Below the pieces are notes generated by a model that saw only the letters and a program-made list of their open reading frames with translations, was not told where the DNA came from and did no database searches. A program made the position numbers and the translations under genes. A stretch of 64,000 nucleotides of DNA from Thioalkalivibrio nitratireducens DSM 14787 (GTDB taxonomy: Bacteria > Pseudomonadota > Gammaproteobacteria > Ectothiorhodospirales > Ectothiorhodospiraceae). Below, piece by piece: positions 37,734-46,735 of the stretch. Location: the NCBI RefSeq assembly GCF_000321415.2, contig NC_019902.2, positions 2,294,001-2,358,000 of the forward strand, in the 5' to 3' direction. Position 1 is the stretch's first letter; every line of letters begins with the position of its first letter.

Positions 37734-38963
37734 ATGAGCATCGATGACAACGGATTGCCGGGCCCCGAACTGCCGCGGCTGGACCTCGCCACCGTGGAGC
37801 GGCAGGTGCAGCAGACGGGTGCCTACTCGGCGCTGGAGTGGCTGCTCGAATCGGCATTGCTGCCGTATCCAGCCTACGAACGCTGGCGCCTCGGAGAGAT
37901 TCCGCACCTGGAAAAGGCGATCGAGGCCGCGCCGGAAGACTGGACCCGGCGACTCCGGGAGGGCGAGGCGCACGCACAGGCGCTGCAGCTCGTCCATGAA
38001 GCGCAGACCTACCAAGGCTGGCAGCCGGGGCGGGGCGAACAGACACTGGCGCTGAGCCCGATTCCGGCCCGCCAGGTCTTGCTGGCACGGCGTTGGGTAC
38101 GCCCCGCCGATCTGCCCCAGCTCGATCTGTTTCTGGACAACGGGGCCAGCGCGGCGGAGAACGACCTGCACCGCGCACTGGCGGCCCGGAACGCGTCCGA
38201 CGCCGACGCCAGCTACGAACGCCTGTGCCGGATCGCCCCGAATCACGCCGGGCTCGGCGAATACGAGATCCTGGTGCTGTACGCGCGCCACACCGAACAG
38301 GCCGCGCCAGTCGCCCCCGAGGCCTGCGCCGAGCTGGCGGCCCTGCGGGAGGAGATCGCGCCCTTGTGCTCTTCCGATCTGCGCGCTCAGGCGCGGGACT
38401 ATCTGGCGCCGGCCTGGCGACGCCTCGCCGCGGCGCTGCCCCGCGCGGATTTCGACCCCGGCGATCCCGACCTGCACGCAAGCTACGCCGAGACGCAAAT
38501 CCCCGACTGGGACGCCGTGATCGCTTCGGTGCAGGCGGTTGCGGATCATGCGCAGCACCCTGCTTTGCTGGCACGCCTGGCGCAGGCCTTCCAGCACCGC
38601 CAGAGACCGGAGGCCGCCACGCTGGCCTGGGCACGCTGCAGCGAACGGGCCCCGGACCTGTCTCCGGCCGATCTCCTGCGCGCAGCGTCGCCGCGCCTGT
38701 ACCGCCGCGCGCTCATGTTCGAGGAGCTCGACGAGCCGTTGGAGCCGACGGACTTCCCGGCCTGGCTGCTGCTGCGGGAACCGGGCCTGGTGCATCACCT
38801 GGACCGTGCCGATTCACCGGCTCCGGTCGGCGCCGTGTTCACAGCGATGGCCGAACTGCTGCGCACCCACCTGCGCGGGGCCGACGAGGTCGAGGCCCGG
38901 CAGCGCCTGCAGGCGCTGCGACCGCCGCTGCTGCGCGCGTATCTGCAGCACGGCCCCGGGTAG
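37734..38963 (+). CDS. Hypothetical protein, helical-repeat-like, duplicated in the window
   Basis: 409 residues starting MSIDDNGLPGPELPRLDLATVERQVQQTG. The composition is Ala/Leu/Arg/Glu rich with repeated helix pairs (ALEWLLESALLPYPAYERW, ADADASYERLCRIAPNHAGLGEYEILVLYARH, WDAVIASVQAVADHAQHPALLARLAQAF), suggesting a TPR-like scaffold; no enzyme motif is seen. The start at 37734 is preferred to an in-frame ATG at 37704 because the duplicated copy lacks one base between the two, which would break the longer form. It follows the SNF2 ATPase by 122 bp and may be co-transcribed with it. Codons for CSSDL (residues ~212-216) coincide with an adapter-like 16-mer and read AHTRL in the duplicate. Confidence 0.75.
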   Translation: MSIDDNGLPGPELPRLDLATVERQVQQTGAYSALEWLLESALLPYPAYERWRLGEIPHLEKAIEAAPEDWTRRLREGEAHAQALQLVHEAQTYQGWQPGRGEQTLALSPIPARQVLLARRWVRPADLPQLDLFLDNGASAAENDLHRALAARNASDADASYERLCRIAPNHAGLGEYEILVLYARHTEQAAPVAPEACAELAALREEIAPLCSSDLRAQARDYLAPAWRRLAAALPRADFDPGDPDLHASYAETQIPDWDAVIASVQAVADHAQHPALLARLAQAFQHRQRPEAATLAWARCSERAPDLSPADLLRAASPRLYRRALMFEELDEPLEPTDFPAWLLLREPGLVHHLDRADSPAPVGAVFTAMAELLRTHLRGADEVEARQRLQALRPPLLRAYLQHGPG

Positions 38964-39162
38964 GACGCGTCGCTTCCGAACGGGTCGCGGACGGCCGTCC
39001 TCGGCCAGCGGCATCGTTGCGGTAGCTACCCCAGGACAGGAAGATCCGCATGCCACCACGAACGGGTGGCAACGCATCCGCCGGCCCGCGGCGCCTCGAA
39101 CGCCTGGAGTCAGCCTGGGTTTAACGTGAAAGTCACGGCCTGTCTCGGGTCCCGGGCGACCC

Positions 39163-39275
39163 GTAGGGCGGAAAAGCGCAGCGTCATCCGCCATACGGCG
39201 TTCGCAGTGCCCAGGCGCCCGCGGCAATCCGGGCACCAGCTGGCGGATGACGGCCTTCGGCCTTTTCCGCCCTAC
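39163..39275. repeat. REP pair within duplication copy 1
   Basis: GTAGGGCGGAAAAGCGCAGC unit followed by a reverse unit ending TTCCGCCCTAC, with a ~45-bp spacer. Confidence 0.92.
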
Positions 39276-39317
39276 GCCTCTTTCATCATCGGTGGTGGCC
39301 ACATAGGCCATGGAAGT

Positions 39318-39530
39318 TCCTGATTATCACGGAAGCTCCGCAAGCTGGAACGGGCCATCCTTGAAACCAGCGTCATCGCGAGGAGCGAAGCGACGTGGCG
39401 ATCCAGACGGCGATGGTCTACCCCGCGCCGCCTGGATTACTCGCTGCGCTCGCCCTTCGGGCCAGCCTGCGGCTGTTCAATGCGCTATGCGCATTAGTGC
39501 CGCGCTACGCTCGCAATGACGACCGACGCA
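39318..39530 (-). repeat. Long intergenic repeat, copy B
   Basis: Reverse complement of the block at 3571-3808: TCCTGATTATCACGGAAGCT at the left end, CGCAATGACGACCGACGC at the right. It lies just downstream of the Fic gene's stop, as copy A lies downstream of the SF1 helicase. Confidence 0.8.
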
Positions 39531-39597
39531 GAGCAGTGTCGCACTGGCTGAGGAGATTTCGTGATACTCAGGTGGAAGTTAGCTTGAGCTCTTGCCG

Positions 39598-40848
39598 TTA
39601 GCCGGTTTGCTCCGGGAAAAGCCCTGGCATCCATCTTCCCGCCAGCCTAGCGGGGAACGCGAGGCGCAGGGGGGCGCGGGTGCTCTCGGAGGTCAGCACC
39701 TCATGGTCGATCAGGGCCGAGGTGACGCGACGGGCCTGACGGTCGCCGACATTCAGCAGTTTGGCGACGTCGCCTCGTGGCAGTTCTCCCCGAAAGAGAA
39801 CGGCTTCGAGCACTGCGCCTGAGTTCGAGGGCAGCGTGTCGGCGCGGATTTCCTCTTCGGCCCAGATCAGGATGCGATCACGCAGGCGTTCCGGCTGGAC
39901 CAGCTTTTCCATGAAATCGACCTGATCAATGCAGGTGGTGAGGAAGAACCGCGTGAATTCCGCCAACGCCTCTTCGGACAAGTGGCCCCTGCCGTCGAGA
40001 TCGTTGTGGCGCTCGGCATCGCAGGCCATCAGTCGTTTCTTGTACCCGTTCTCGTTTCGGGCGAGGCCGCGGGCGATCGACCAGATGCCGCCGGTATCGA
40101 GCGTGTCCAGCAGCATCGCGTAGGACATCAGCCGGGCGACGCGGCCGTTGCCGTGAAGGAACGGGTGAATCCACAGCAGGCGATGGTGTGCCGTCGCTGC
40201 GGCGAAAATGGCGTCGGTGCGGCCCAGCTTGGTGTAGGCGGCGGCGAACCGGTCCATGAAACGCGGCAGAGCGCCGGGGCTGACGGGGACGTGGTGGCCG
40301 ACCTTCACATCGCGGTGGCGAAGTGCGCCGGGCGTGACTTTGATTTTCTCGCCGGTGTCCGGGTCCGTGATCCAAAGCAACTCTTCGGGCAGCAGCTCGC
40401 AAAAGCGGCGGTGGATTTCGAGGGTGGCATCCGGCGCGGTGGCGTCCCCGGCAAGCCCGCCTTCATCGATCCATTGCTGGACCGTGATGTGGGCTTTGGC
40501 TTCGAGCTGGAGGTTCCGCTTTTCGGGGTTTGCGCTGTAATCGTTCTTGAGCGCGCGCTCGATATCGACCGGATGGGTGTCGTGACCCTCGATGAGGTTG
40601 CTGTAGTAGCAGTTCATCGCCCGTACGAGATCGGCCAGCGCCGTCAGCACCCCCGGCGGCAGGCTGCGGCGGAAGCCGGCCGAGCGGGCGGCGAGTTCGA
40701 CGGCAAGGTCGGTGAGCGCCCTGCGGTGCCTCGAGCTCTCGCTGATGAGCAGCGGCTCCATCAGGCCGATGCTCTCGCCGCGATCCGCAGGGACCGTGTC
40801 TTTGGCCGGACTTTTGTCCGCTTTTATGTCCGGTTTGGAATCACTCAT
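39598..40848 (-). CDS. Fic family protein with altered catalytic motif
   Basis: 416 residues. The Fic motif reads HPFLHGNGRVAR (228-239): the catalytic His228, the GNGR loop and Arg are present, but the acidic residue that normally binds the metal is His232. A class II inhibitory motif SNLIEG (83-88) precedes it (Ser83, Glu87). The C-terminal region (LEAVLFRGELPRGDVAKLLNVGDRQARRVTSALIDHEVL) is a winged helix. This variant is seen in a subgroup of long Fic proteins; its substrate is unknown and it may not use ATP in the classical way (inference). ATG at 40848. It is flanked by a repeat downstream and a helicase remnant upstream, so it has no operon partner. Confidence 0.88.
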   Translation of the reverse strand: MSDSKPDIKADKSPAKDTVPADRGESIGLMEPLLISESSRHRRALTDLAVELAARSAGFRRSLPPGVLTALADLVRAMNCYYSNLIEGHDTHPVDIERALKNDYSANPEKRNLQLEAKAHITVQQWIDEGGLAGDATAPDATLEIHRRFCELLPEELLWITDPDTGEKIKVTPGALRHRDVKVGHHVPVSPGALPRFMDRFAAAYTKLGRTDAIFAAATAHHRLLWIHPFLHGNGRVARLMSYAMLLDTLDTGGIWSIARGLARNENGYKKRLMACDAERHNDLDGRGHLSEEALAEFTRFFLTTCIDQVDFMEKLVQPERLRDRILIWAEEEIRADTLPSNSGAVLEAVLFRGELPRGDVAKLLNVGDRQARRVTSALIDHEVLTSESTRAPLRLAFPARLAGRWMPGLFPEQTG

Positions 40849-40939
40849 AAATCCAATTCTATCATCCGCTTATGACCCATCCCAGCTTCACGTTAGCCTT
40901 TCCCATGTCCGGTTGTACTGCCGGATCATCCGGGCAGGT

Positions 40940-41404
40940 TCAGCCGCTCGCAATCACCTCAAGCGGCATTGAGGACGTCCCCTGAAGGAAGGTTTCGGTC
41001 CCCCGAGCACTTCGAGGGCGGCCGGCGCGATCTTCGCTTTGGACAGGCCCGGCTGCACGATCACGCCCCGGTAGGCGAAGCTCAGTTCGCGGCAGGCATT
41101 GGGCAAGCTGCTGGACATCGCGCCGGGAGCCGCGCTCGAAACGCGACGCGCCGCTGGCTTTCAGGCGCAGGTCCTCCTGATGGAGCAAGTGCTTGAGTAG
41201 GCGGCGGGGCTTTTCGCGCCAATGAACCGATTCTTGCGCCTGGCTGCAGGCGGTATAGAAATCGTCAATGCCGGCACCCGGCTTGTCCGAGGCGGAATGC
41301 TTGCCTTGCACGACCCGCACGCGCAGTTCCTGCCCTTTGCGTTTCAACGCCACGACATCGGCCACCTCGCCGGCGCATGCCGAACAGAGGTGGTTGGCGT
41401 ACAA
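40940..41404 (-). pseudogene. C-terminal remnant of a large helicase-like protein
   Basis: Minus-strand frames read LCSACAGEVADVVALKRKGQELRVRVVQGKHSAS, PGAGIDDFYTACSQAQESVHWREKPRRLLKHLL and SRFERGSRRDVQQLAQCLPRTEL. After a frameshift near 41090 they continue YRGVIVQPGLSKAKIAPAALEVLG, and after a further shift ETFLQGTSSMPLEVIASG. I associate this with the C-termini of defence-type helicases, but only from memory of the pattern. The ATPase part is absent. Confidence 0.5.
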
Positions 41405-41768
41405 CAGGCAGGTGTGGGCCCGGATCCACCAAACGCCAATCGCCTCGGGCGCCGAGACCAGAGCTCTGCTACTGGGACTGCTGCGCCACGAGACCCGGCA
41501 GTGGCAGGGCTCGGCCCGGAGCCGCCACTCCGAAAACGTGCACGAATGACCACGAGTGACCGGCTGCCTACGCGCTACGGTCTTCTCCCGGACGCGATGA
41601 CCCGGGGTGGCGCTGCAACGGAGGCAAGGTCTGCGATTGTCTACCTGCCGGTGGACGGGTGGAGTACGGCCAGATGATCCAACTGGCTGCGTTGGCCCCG
41701 CGGGTAGCAGCGGCTGAATGCGCGACGGGAACGCAATCCGCCGGGATGACTCCGGAGGCTCCTGGCGA
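41405..41768. other. Non-coding stretch, probably more of the degraded gene
   Basis: About 360 bases between the helicase remnant and vapC. No intact frame is convincing and no repeat was recognised. Confidence 0.4.
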
Positions 41769-42188
41769 TCAAGTCTCGGTGGATGCCGCCCAGTCCTCGA
41801 TTCTCAGGCCGCCGATGCGGCTAAACTCGCGGGTATTGTGGGTTACGAGAGTGGCGTCTTCCGCCAGCGCGTGGCACGCGATCCATAGATCGTTGGCGCC
41901 GATGGGGGTACCGCTGTCTTTGAGACGCGTGGCCTGCTCTGCATAGTGACGGCAGATGCCCGGTCCGGCCGGGTAACGCACCGGCACCTGCCGCGCGAGG
42001 GCTTCAAGCCGGCGAACGACCTCGGCTTTGCGCGTGCTTCGCTCGGCCCCTTTGAGCAATTCGGCCCATGTGACAAAGGACATGCACAGTTCATCGGCGT
42101 CGGGTAACTCATCGATGCGCTGTCCAATGCCGGGCGGCCGATTCTTGATCAAGTAGATCAGGATGTTGGTGTCAAGCAGGTAGGTCAC
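41769..42188 (-). CDS. vapC: PIN-domain toxin, VapC family (second locus)
   Basis: 139-residue PIN ribonuclease: MTYLLDTNILIYLIKN (Asp6), FVTWAELLKGAERS (conserved Glu), IGANDLWIACHALAEDATLVTHNTREFSRI (C-terminal Asp cluster), LRIEDW. The start is GTG at 42188, overlapping the vapB stop by four bases (GTGA). This sequence is of the tRNA-fMet-cleaving MvpT/VapC type (NDLWIA, LVTHNTREF), clearly different from the VapC at 16622. Confidence 0.94.
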   Translation of the reverse strand: MTYLLDTNILIYLIKNRPPGIGQRIDELPDADELCMSFVTWAELLKGAERSTRKAEVVRRLEALARQVPVRYPAGPGICRHYAEQATRLKDSGTPIGANDLWIACHALAEDATLVTHNTREFSRIGGLRIEDWAASTET

Positions 42189-42448
42189 AGGACCTCACGC
42201 TCCTGCACCGGCAAGGAAGAACGCTGTTCGGCCTCCAGCGCGGCAACGAAGGCGTCATCGACCTCGCTCAGCGCCTGTAGCGTCCGCATCAGTGCCGTGC
42301 CGCGCTGCGCGGGTAGTGGATGAATCACGAGATCGCCGTCCTCTTTGCGGGATATGCTCACACGATCGGTGTCCAGCCGGAACTCGGCGGGAATGCGAAC
42401 CGCCTGACTGTTGCCGTTGTTGAAGACGCGGGTGGTCAGTGTCCCCAT
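42185..42448 (-). CDS. vapB: VapB antitoxin with AbrB-type DNA-binding domain
   Basis: 87 residues. MGTLTTRVFNNGNSQAVRIPAEFRLDTDRVSISRKEDGDLVIHP is the swapped-hairpin AbrB fold of VapB/MvpA antitoxins; the C-terminal helix would neutralise VapC. ATG at 42448 with GGAGG upstream (reverse complement of cacctcc at 42455-42461). It likely autoregulates the vapBC operon. Confidence 0.93.
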   Translation of the reverse strand: MGTLTTRVFNNGNSQAVRIPAEFRLDTDRVSISRKEDGDLVIHPLPAQRGTALMRTLQALSEVDDAFVAALEAEQRSSLPVQEREVL

Positions 42449-43151
42449 GAGGCACCTCCGAATGTGTACTTGCGTGTGTGTATTCTGGCTTGTGTTGCCG
42501 GGACTCGCAAGCCGCGAAGTACCGGCGCCTTCCGGGCAGGCCCGTCACGGCGTGGATGCCTATCTTTCGGGGCAGGCGTGTTCGCTTCCCCGGCGGTCCG
42601 TGTGGCACACCGGCACCCTCTTTTCTACTCGCCGGACGTAACCGTCCGTTGTCGGCCAGCTTGCGGGCACGACGATTCCCGATGCGGGTGGCTGGTTCGG
42701 GTCGGCAAGAGCCCCCCGATCGGCCAGCGTCGCGGCGGCCGACTCGAAGCGCCAAACCCTCCGTTCAAGACGGGGGCATCGCCGTCCCTTTTGCCGAAGA
42801 CACCGCGCGCCTGGTCGGGGCTTCCAGCATTCTCGCCAGCGAGAGCTTCAGCGCCGATGCTCCAAGAGGCAGAGGCCGGACGCTGCTGCGAGTGGATCGA
42901 AGAAAACCTCGGGCGGGGAACGAGGGTCCACCGTCCTCTTGCTATTCCGGGACATCGTGACCTTCATTCCAGGGCAACGTGACCGGTGATTCCGTTGGGA
43001 CGTGACTGATCAGGTCTTGGCGAGGAGTCGTCGGTCACCGTCGCCGGAATGTGCAGCCGCGCGAGGGAATAAGCGGTTCGCAGCATCGCGCGCGGGAATC
43101 GACGGAGAGTGCGGCTAGACTTCAACCGTCACCATTCGGAATCCGAAGCCT
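42449..43151. other. Long non-coding stretch
   Basis: About 700 bases with no gene I can support. Near its right part three similar words occur: GGGACATCGTGACC (42949), GGGCAACGTGACC (42971) and GGGACGTGAC (42997). They resemble the multiple end repeats of some insertion sequences, but no transposase is next to them. Confidence 0.4.
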
Positions 43152-44447
43152 GTGAACCGTATTCTGCGCTACCTCCTGCCGGCTGGCGTCCTGGCCTTGC
43201 TGGCACCACTGACTCTTTGGTGGATGTTGCCTGCACCGGTGACGGGCAAGCTGGTGGAATATCACGAAGAGACGCCGGTCGCCGGTGCGACCATCACTAT
43301 CCGCCGCCAGGGCTGGGGCCGTAGCGATCATCATGGGCAGCTGATCTGGGACAAGGGCTATGTGGCCACCGCCACCACGGATGCCGAGGGGCACTTCCGC
43401 GTGCCCATGCCTGGCCCAGTATGGCTCGTGGGCAGCGGCGGTGGCCGACTAACGGCAGAGGCGGAAGGCTTTCACACCCTCAACGTGGGCTACGTCGCGC
43501 CGGGAGCGAAGCTGCATCTGCAGACGGTGGCAAACCACCCCGAGCGGCTACCCGGCGGCACGGCAGTCCTCGGCTGGGATGAGGCCAGCGAGTCCTTCGG
43601 CTGGTCGTTCATTGACCACGCGCCGACCCGCGATCTGGCGCTAGCGGATCTTTATCCCCTGAAATTGAGCCGCAAACCCTTTGAGGTCATCCTGGCGGTA
43701 CCCGATGGGGGAGGCTTGCACTTCGTGACGGCCGAGGCGCAGGAGGTGACCACACCTTCCGAGGACTACCTTCTGCGCTATCTGGATGCCTCTCCCGAAC
43801 CGCCCACGGCGGAGCGTCTGTCCCTGAGCGACACGCCCGGCACGATCTTCCTGCGTACCGCGCAGGGACGACACGCCAAGCTGGCCTGGGAGCCCAGCAC
43901 GGTGATGTCGATGTCCGGAAGCGTGCCCGGTCTCGAGGCCTCGAGCCAGCAGATGCTCTCGCTGCGCTTCCTATATCGCCCTGGGCCGGGGTATATGCTG
44001 CCTTTTCAACCGCCGCTGCTCCGGGTCGATCCCGTGCGCGCGGCGCTGTTCGCCACCCTGCCGGAGGAAGGGCCGCCGGAGACAGGACCTCGCAACTATC
44101 GGTTGGTGGTGACGGACGGCGCCGGCAGAGAGCTGGAACGCCAGCACTTCGAACTTGCGCCGGGTATCCCGTTGAACCTGAGGACCTGCGCTGAGGGCGC
44201 ACCAGTGGTCTGGCGCTTCGAGGCCTTGCGACTGGAGTACGACGAAGACGATCTGCCGCGGTTGGCAATGACGTTGAAGGCCGAGCGCTCGGTGCACCAT
44301 ACGGTGCCTCAACTGGTCGGCCCGAGGCACGATACCCTGTTCGAGGTGCGTGCCTTCGACACCAACTACAGGGGCCACGACCTACAGGTCAGAATCCGCG
44401 AGTTCCCCGGGGGAACCGGCCCAACCGGTTGTGTGGCACCGCCCTGA
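43152..44447 (+). CDS. Membrane-anchored hypothetical protein with carboxypeptidase-regulatory-like domain
   Basis: 431 residues. An N-terminal signal anchor (LRYLLPAGVLALLAPLTLWWML) is followed by TGKLVEYHEETPVAGATITIRRQ, ATTDAEGHFRVPMP and LTAEAEGFHTLNVGYVAPG (about 30-110), the beta-sandwich pattern of carboxypeptidase-regulatory-like domains found in envelope proteins. The remaining ~320 residues are beta-rich and unassigned. The start is GTG at 43152 because MNRILRYLLPAG gives a clean signal segment. It is probably periplasmic and anchored to the inner membrane. No operon partner is seen. Confidence 0.75.
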   Translation: MNRILRYLLPAGVLALLAPLTLWWMLPAPVTGKLVEYHEETPVAGATITIRRQGWGRSDHHGQLIWDKGYVATATTDAEGHFRVPMPGPVWLVGSGGGRLTAEAEGFHTLNVGYVAPGAKLHLQTVANHPERLPGGTAVLGWDEASESFGWSFIDHAPTRDLALADLYPLKLSRKPFEVILAVPDGGGLHFVTAEAQEVTTPSEDYLLRYLDASPEPPTAERLSLSDTPGTIFLRTAQGRHAKLAWEPSTVMSMSGSVPGLEASSQQMLSLRFLYRPGPGYMLPFQPPLLRVDPVRAALFATLPEEGPPETGPRNYRLVVTDGAGRELERQHFELAPGIPLNLRTCAEGAPVVWRFEALRLEYDEDDLPRLAMTLKAERSVHHTVPQLVGPRHDTLFEVRAFDTNYRGHDLQVRIREFPGGTGPTGCVAPP

Positions 44448-44567
44448 GACCAGAAACACCCCGGCACGGAATCGTCACCTCCGTCCGTCCTCCCGCTGCG
44501 AGCAGGGTGCGATCAAGCAGCGCGGGTCAAGGCTGCTGGGACCCGCTCGAACTCCAGGTTGCGGCAT

Positions 44568-44897
44568 TTACCGTGACACGTTGAGCCTTTCTGCGTCCCC
44601 TGCACCGCACGGAGATGCTGGCAATTCGCCGGCCAGCATTCGTTGACAAACCACGGCGGCGTCCCTCGAACTGAATGTCCCCTGCAGCCTTCCGCTCGGG
44701 ATCGGCGCCGTGATTCTCGCTGCCATGAACTCGCGATCACCGAGAACAATGCGAATCACTCTGCCCCGGGTCTCCTCCGTGAAGTCCTCAAAACTCGCGG
44801 AACCCGATTCTGTCGATTTAATGAATACCGGCCGGCCTTCAGCATGTGGCGGCAGAAGCCGATGCCCTGGCAGCTCGATGTCTGCACGGGATCGCAC
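44568..44897 (-). CDS. Possible small protein of unknown function
   Basis: Up to 109 residues with protein-like composition in the middle: RPVFIKSTESGSASFEDFTEETRGRVIRIVLGDREFMAARITAPIPSGRLQG. The only in-frame start is GTG at 44897 without a clear ribosome site. The frame is not antisense to another gene, which favours it being real or recently lost. I do not recognise it. Confidence 0.35.
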   Translation of the reverse strand: MRSRADIELPGHRLLPPHAEGRPVFIKSTESGSASFEDFTEETRGRVIRIVLGDREFMAARITAPIPSGRLQGTFSSRDAAVVCQRMLAGELPASPCGAGDAERLNVSR

Positions 44898-44982
44898 GCC
44901 TTTGTTGTGACTTATTCGGTAGACTCAACCTGGGTCCGGGGCATGCCGTCCGACCCATACTGCTATTTGCAAGGAGACCGAG

Positions 44983-45342
44983 ATGCGATCGCTGCTCTTG
45001 AGTGTTTGGCTCGCCCTTGCCGCCGTAATCGCGAGCGCGGCACAGGCGGAGCCGGTCGTCCGCGTTAACTTGGCCGCCGAAGAGATCAGCGCAGTGGCGA
45101 TGGACGGACAGCAGGTCTGGCTCCGACTCCGACCCACGGCGGTGAGCCGACTCCAAGCGATCACCCAGCAACATCAGGGCGAGTTACTGGAACTGACGGT
45201 GGCCGGGCACCAGGCGCTGAAGTCCCGGATCAACGAGCCCGTGAGCCCCGGCGTCATTCAGATCAATGACCCGGACCCGGTCCTGCGCCAGGAACTGCTT
45301 GCCCTGCAGCATCAGCTCCAGCAGGGCGACGGTTCGCGCTAA
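44983..45342 (+). CDS. Small periplasmic protein of unknown function
   Basis: 119 residues. MRSLLLSVWLALAAVIASAAQAEPVV is a clear Sec signal peptide with cleavage after AQA. The mature part VRVNLAAEEISAVAMDGQQVWLRLRP...LLELTVAGHQALKSRINEPVSPGVIQIND recalls the P1 head of SecD-like proteins but is too short for that gene. AAGGAGA stands at 44971-44977, strong support for ATG 44983. It is monocistronic as far as can be seen. Confidence 0.75.
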   Translation: MRSLLLSVWLALAAVIASAAQAEPVVRVNLAAEEISAVAMDGQQVWLRLRPTAVSRLQAITQQHQGELLELTVAGHQALKSRINEPVSPGVIQINDPDPVLRQELLALQHQLQQGDGSR

Positions 45343-45785
45343 GCCTCGCCTTCAGGTGCTCGATCCGGCCGCGGCCGGTTCCGTGCCCAGGGCACACACG
45401 CGCGTGCTGGGTTAGGTGTTGCCCCCCCAACCAATGGCCTGCCGGTCACAGTTTCCCGGATGAACATGGGGCCTCAGCCGAAATGACTTGAAGATGCCGG
45501 CATTTGGACAATGGGCTGAGCAGTTCCGGATTCCTATTTTCTGTCTCGGGTCGAGGACCTTTTCCAGGCTTCGGAAGCCTTGATGCAGGAGGTGATCAGA
45601 TGTCGGCTGCACCAGCAACAGCGGTCCGGAATTAGTACCCGCTGACTGCCCGTTCTGGGTCGGCTCGAGACACCGTATGACCAATCGTGGCAGTGGTCGG
45701 CCCGAAGCCTTCGTTCCCGTATCATCCATCAACGCCGGCTGAGCTTGTTGTTGGGCGACAACGAGGAACAAATCTGCGTGCCGTA
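45343..45785. other. Non-coding stretch
   Basis: About 440 bases between convergent genes. I see no supportable gene or known repeat. Frames crossing it have no recognisable product. Confidence 0.45.
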
Positions 45786-46229
45786 TCAAATGTGAAACGT
45801 GACGCCGTGGTCGCCAGCTACCTGGACCACTTTTTGAACGTCCGGTGGACCCGGTGGAATCTCGCGATCCAGGGCAGTGAACATTTGAATTGCTTTGCTT
45901 CCCGTTCCGGTGATTTCCAGCATTTCGCCGCCACCGGGACCATAGTTGAAAGCGTGAACGACACCGGCTGGAACGTGGACAAATGTGCCTGCCACGCACA
46001 TCGTACTCTTGCCAGCACAAGTAAACTGAACTTGGCCCTGAGTTACATAAAACGACTCGTCCCAGTCGTGGCTGTGCGGCGGCGGTCCGGTTCCCTCGTC
46101 GCCTGACTGGAGCGTAACTTGCTGGCTTTTCCCTTCAGCAGCCGAAACAAGGACCGTTACGCTAGTACCGATGACGCTGAGGGCAGCGCTGCGATCACCC
46201 GGCTGCACGACGAATTGCTTTGGACTCAT
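45786..46229 (-). CDS. Cupin-domain protein
   Basis: 147 residues forming a single cupin barrel. Motif 1: GPPPHSHDWDESFYVTQGQVQF with His, His and Glu metal ligands; motif 2: VHVPAGVVHAFNYGPG with the last His. Small cupins bind a divalent metal and act as dioxygenases, isomerases or sensors; which one cannot be told. ATG at 46229 (MSPKQFVVQ) has GAGGAGG eight bases upstream and is preferred to a longer in-frame form. No operon partner. Confidence 0.88.
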   Translation of the reverse strand: MSPKQFVVQPGDRSAALSVIGTSVTVLVSAAEGKSQQVTLQSGDEGTGPPPHSHDWDESFYVTQGQVQFTCAGKSTMCVAGTFVHVPAGVVHAFNYGPGGGEMLEITGTGSKAIQMFTALDREIPPGPPDVQKVVQVAGDHGVTFHI

Positions 46230-46735
46230 GGCTCTGACCTCCTCTGTGTAACGATAGCGGGTACTTCCGCTAGCCGTATTTCTCTTGCCCAAAGTTCAAT
46301 AACGAGAACCGGCTATATCCTCGATAGCCAGATTCTGTATAGCACGGCCCAGCTTCCGTGTCGCGCAGTCCGGATCGGTCCGTGAGCATGCCGTGCCCGA
46401 CCGTCACCGCACTGGGGTGGCTTGGGGCGAGAGGAGATTGTGGCGCTGCTTCAGCCACATCGGGCGTCAGCAATGAGGTGATTTGGAGACTTCCGGGCAG
46501 GTTTCGTCACCGGCCGCTCCGGGTCGAAAACGGGCTTACCGCCGGTGCGATTCGCGGAGCGCTGGAACAGGTGAGACAGAGCTCGAAGGCTGAACCTGGT
46601 TCGGACTTTCAAAACCCTGCGCCGCAGGACACCCACGCCGGCTCATTCCGGCTGCCTTCGCGCCGCTTGCGCGAAAGCGCGCATCCGTGGCGAACTGCCT
46701 ATCGCGATGGAGCATTGGAGGTCACAGGTCTCGCC

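Larger units (their letters stand above)
37610..39296 (+). repeat. 1.7-kb duplication, copy 1
   Basis: Sequence from AACCCTGCGCCGCAGGACAC to CTCTTTCATCATCGG recurs at 46613-48304 in the same orientation, with a few percent differences. It includes one whole gene, its leader, ~200 bases of 3' non-coding DNA and a REP pair. Confidence 0.92.

Noticed and set aside
44643-45068. 141-codon plus-strand frame
   Set aside because: Overlaps the well-supported start of the periplasmic protein at 44983 and has shadow-like composition.
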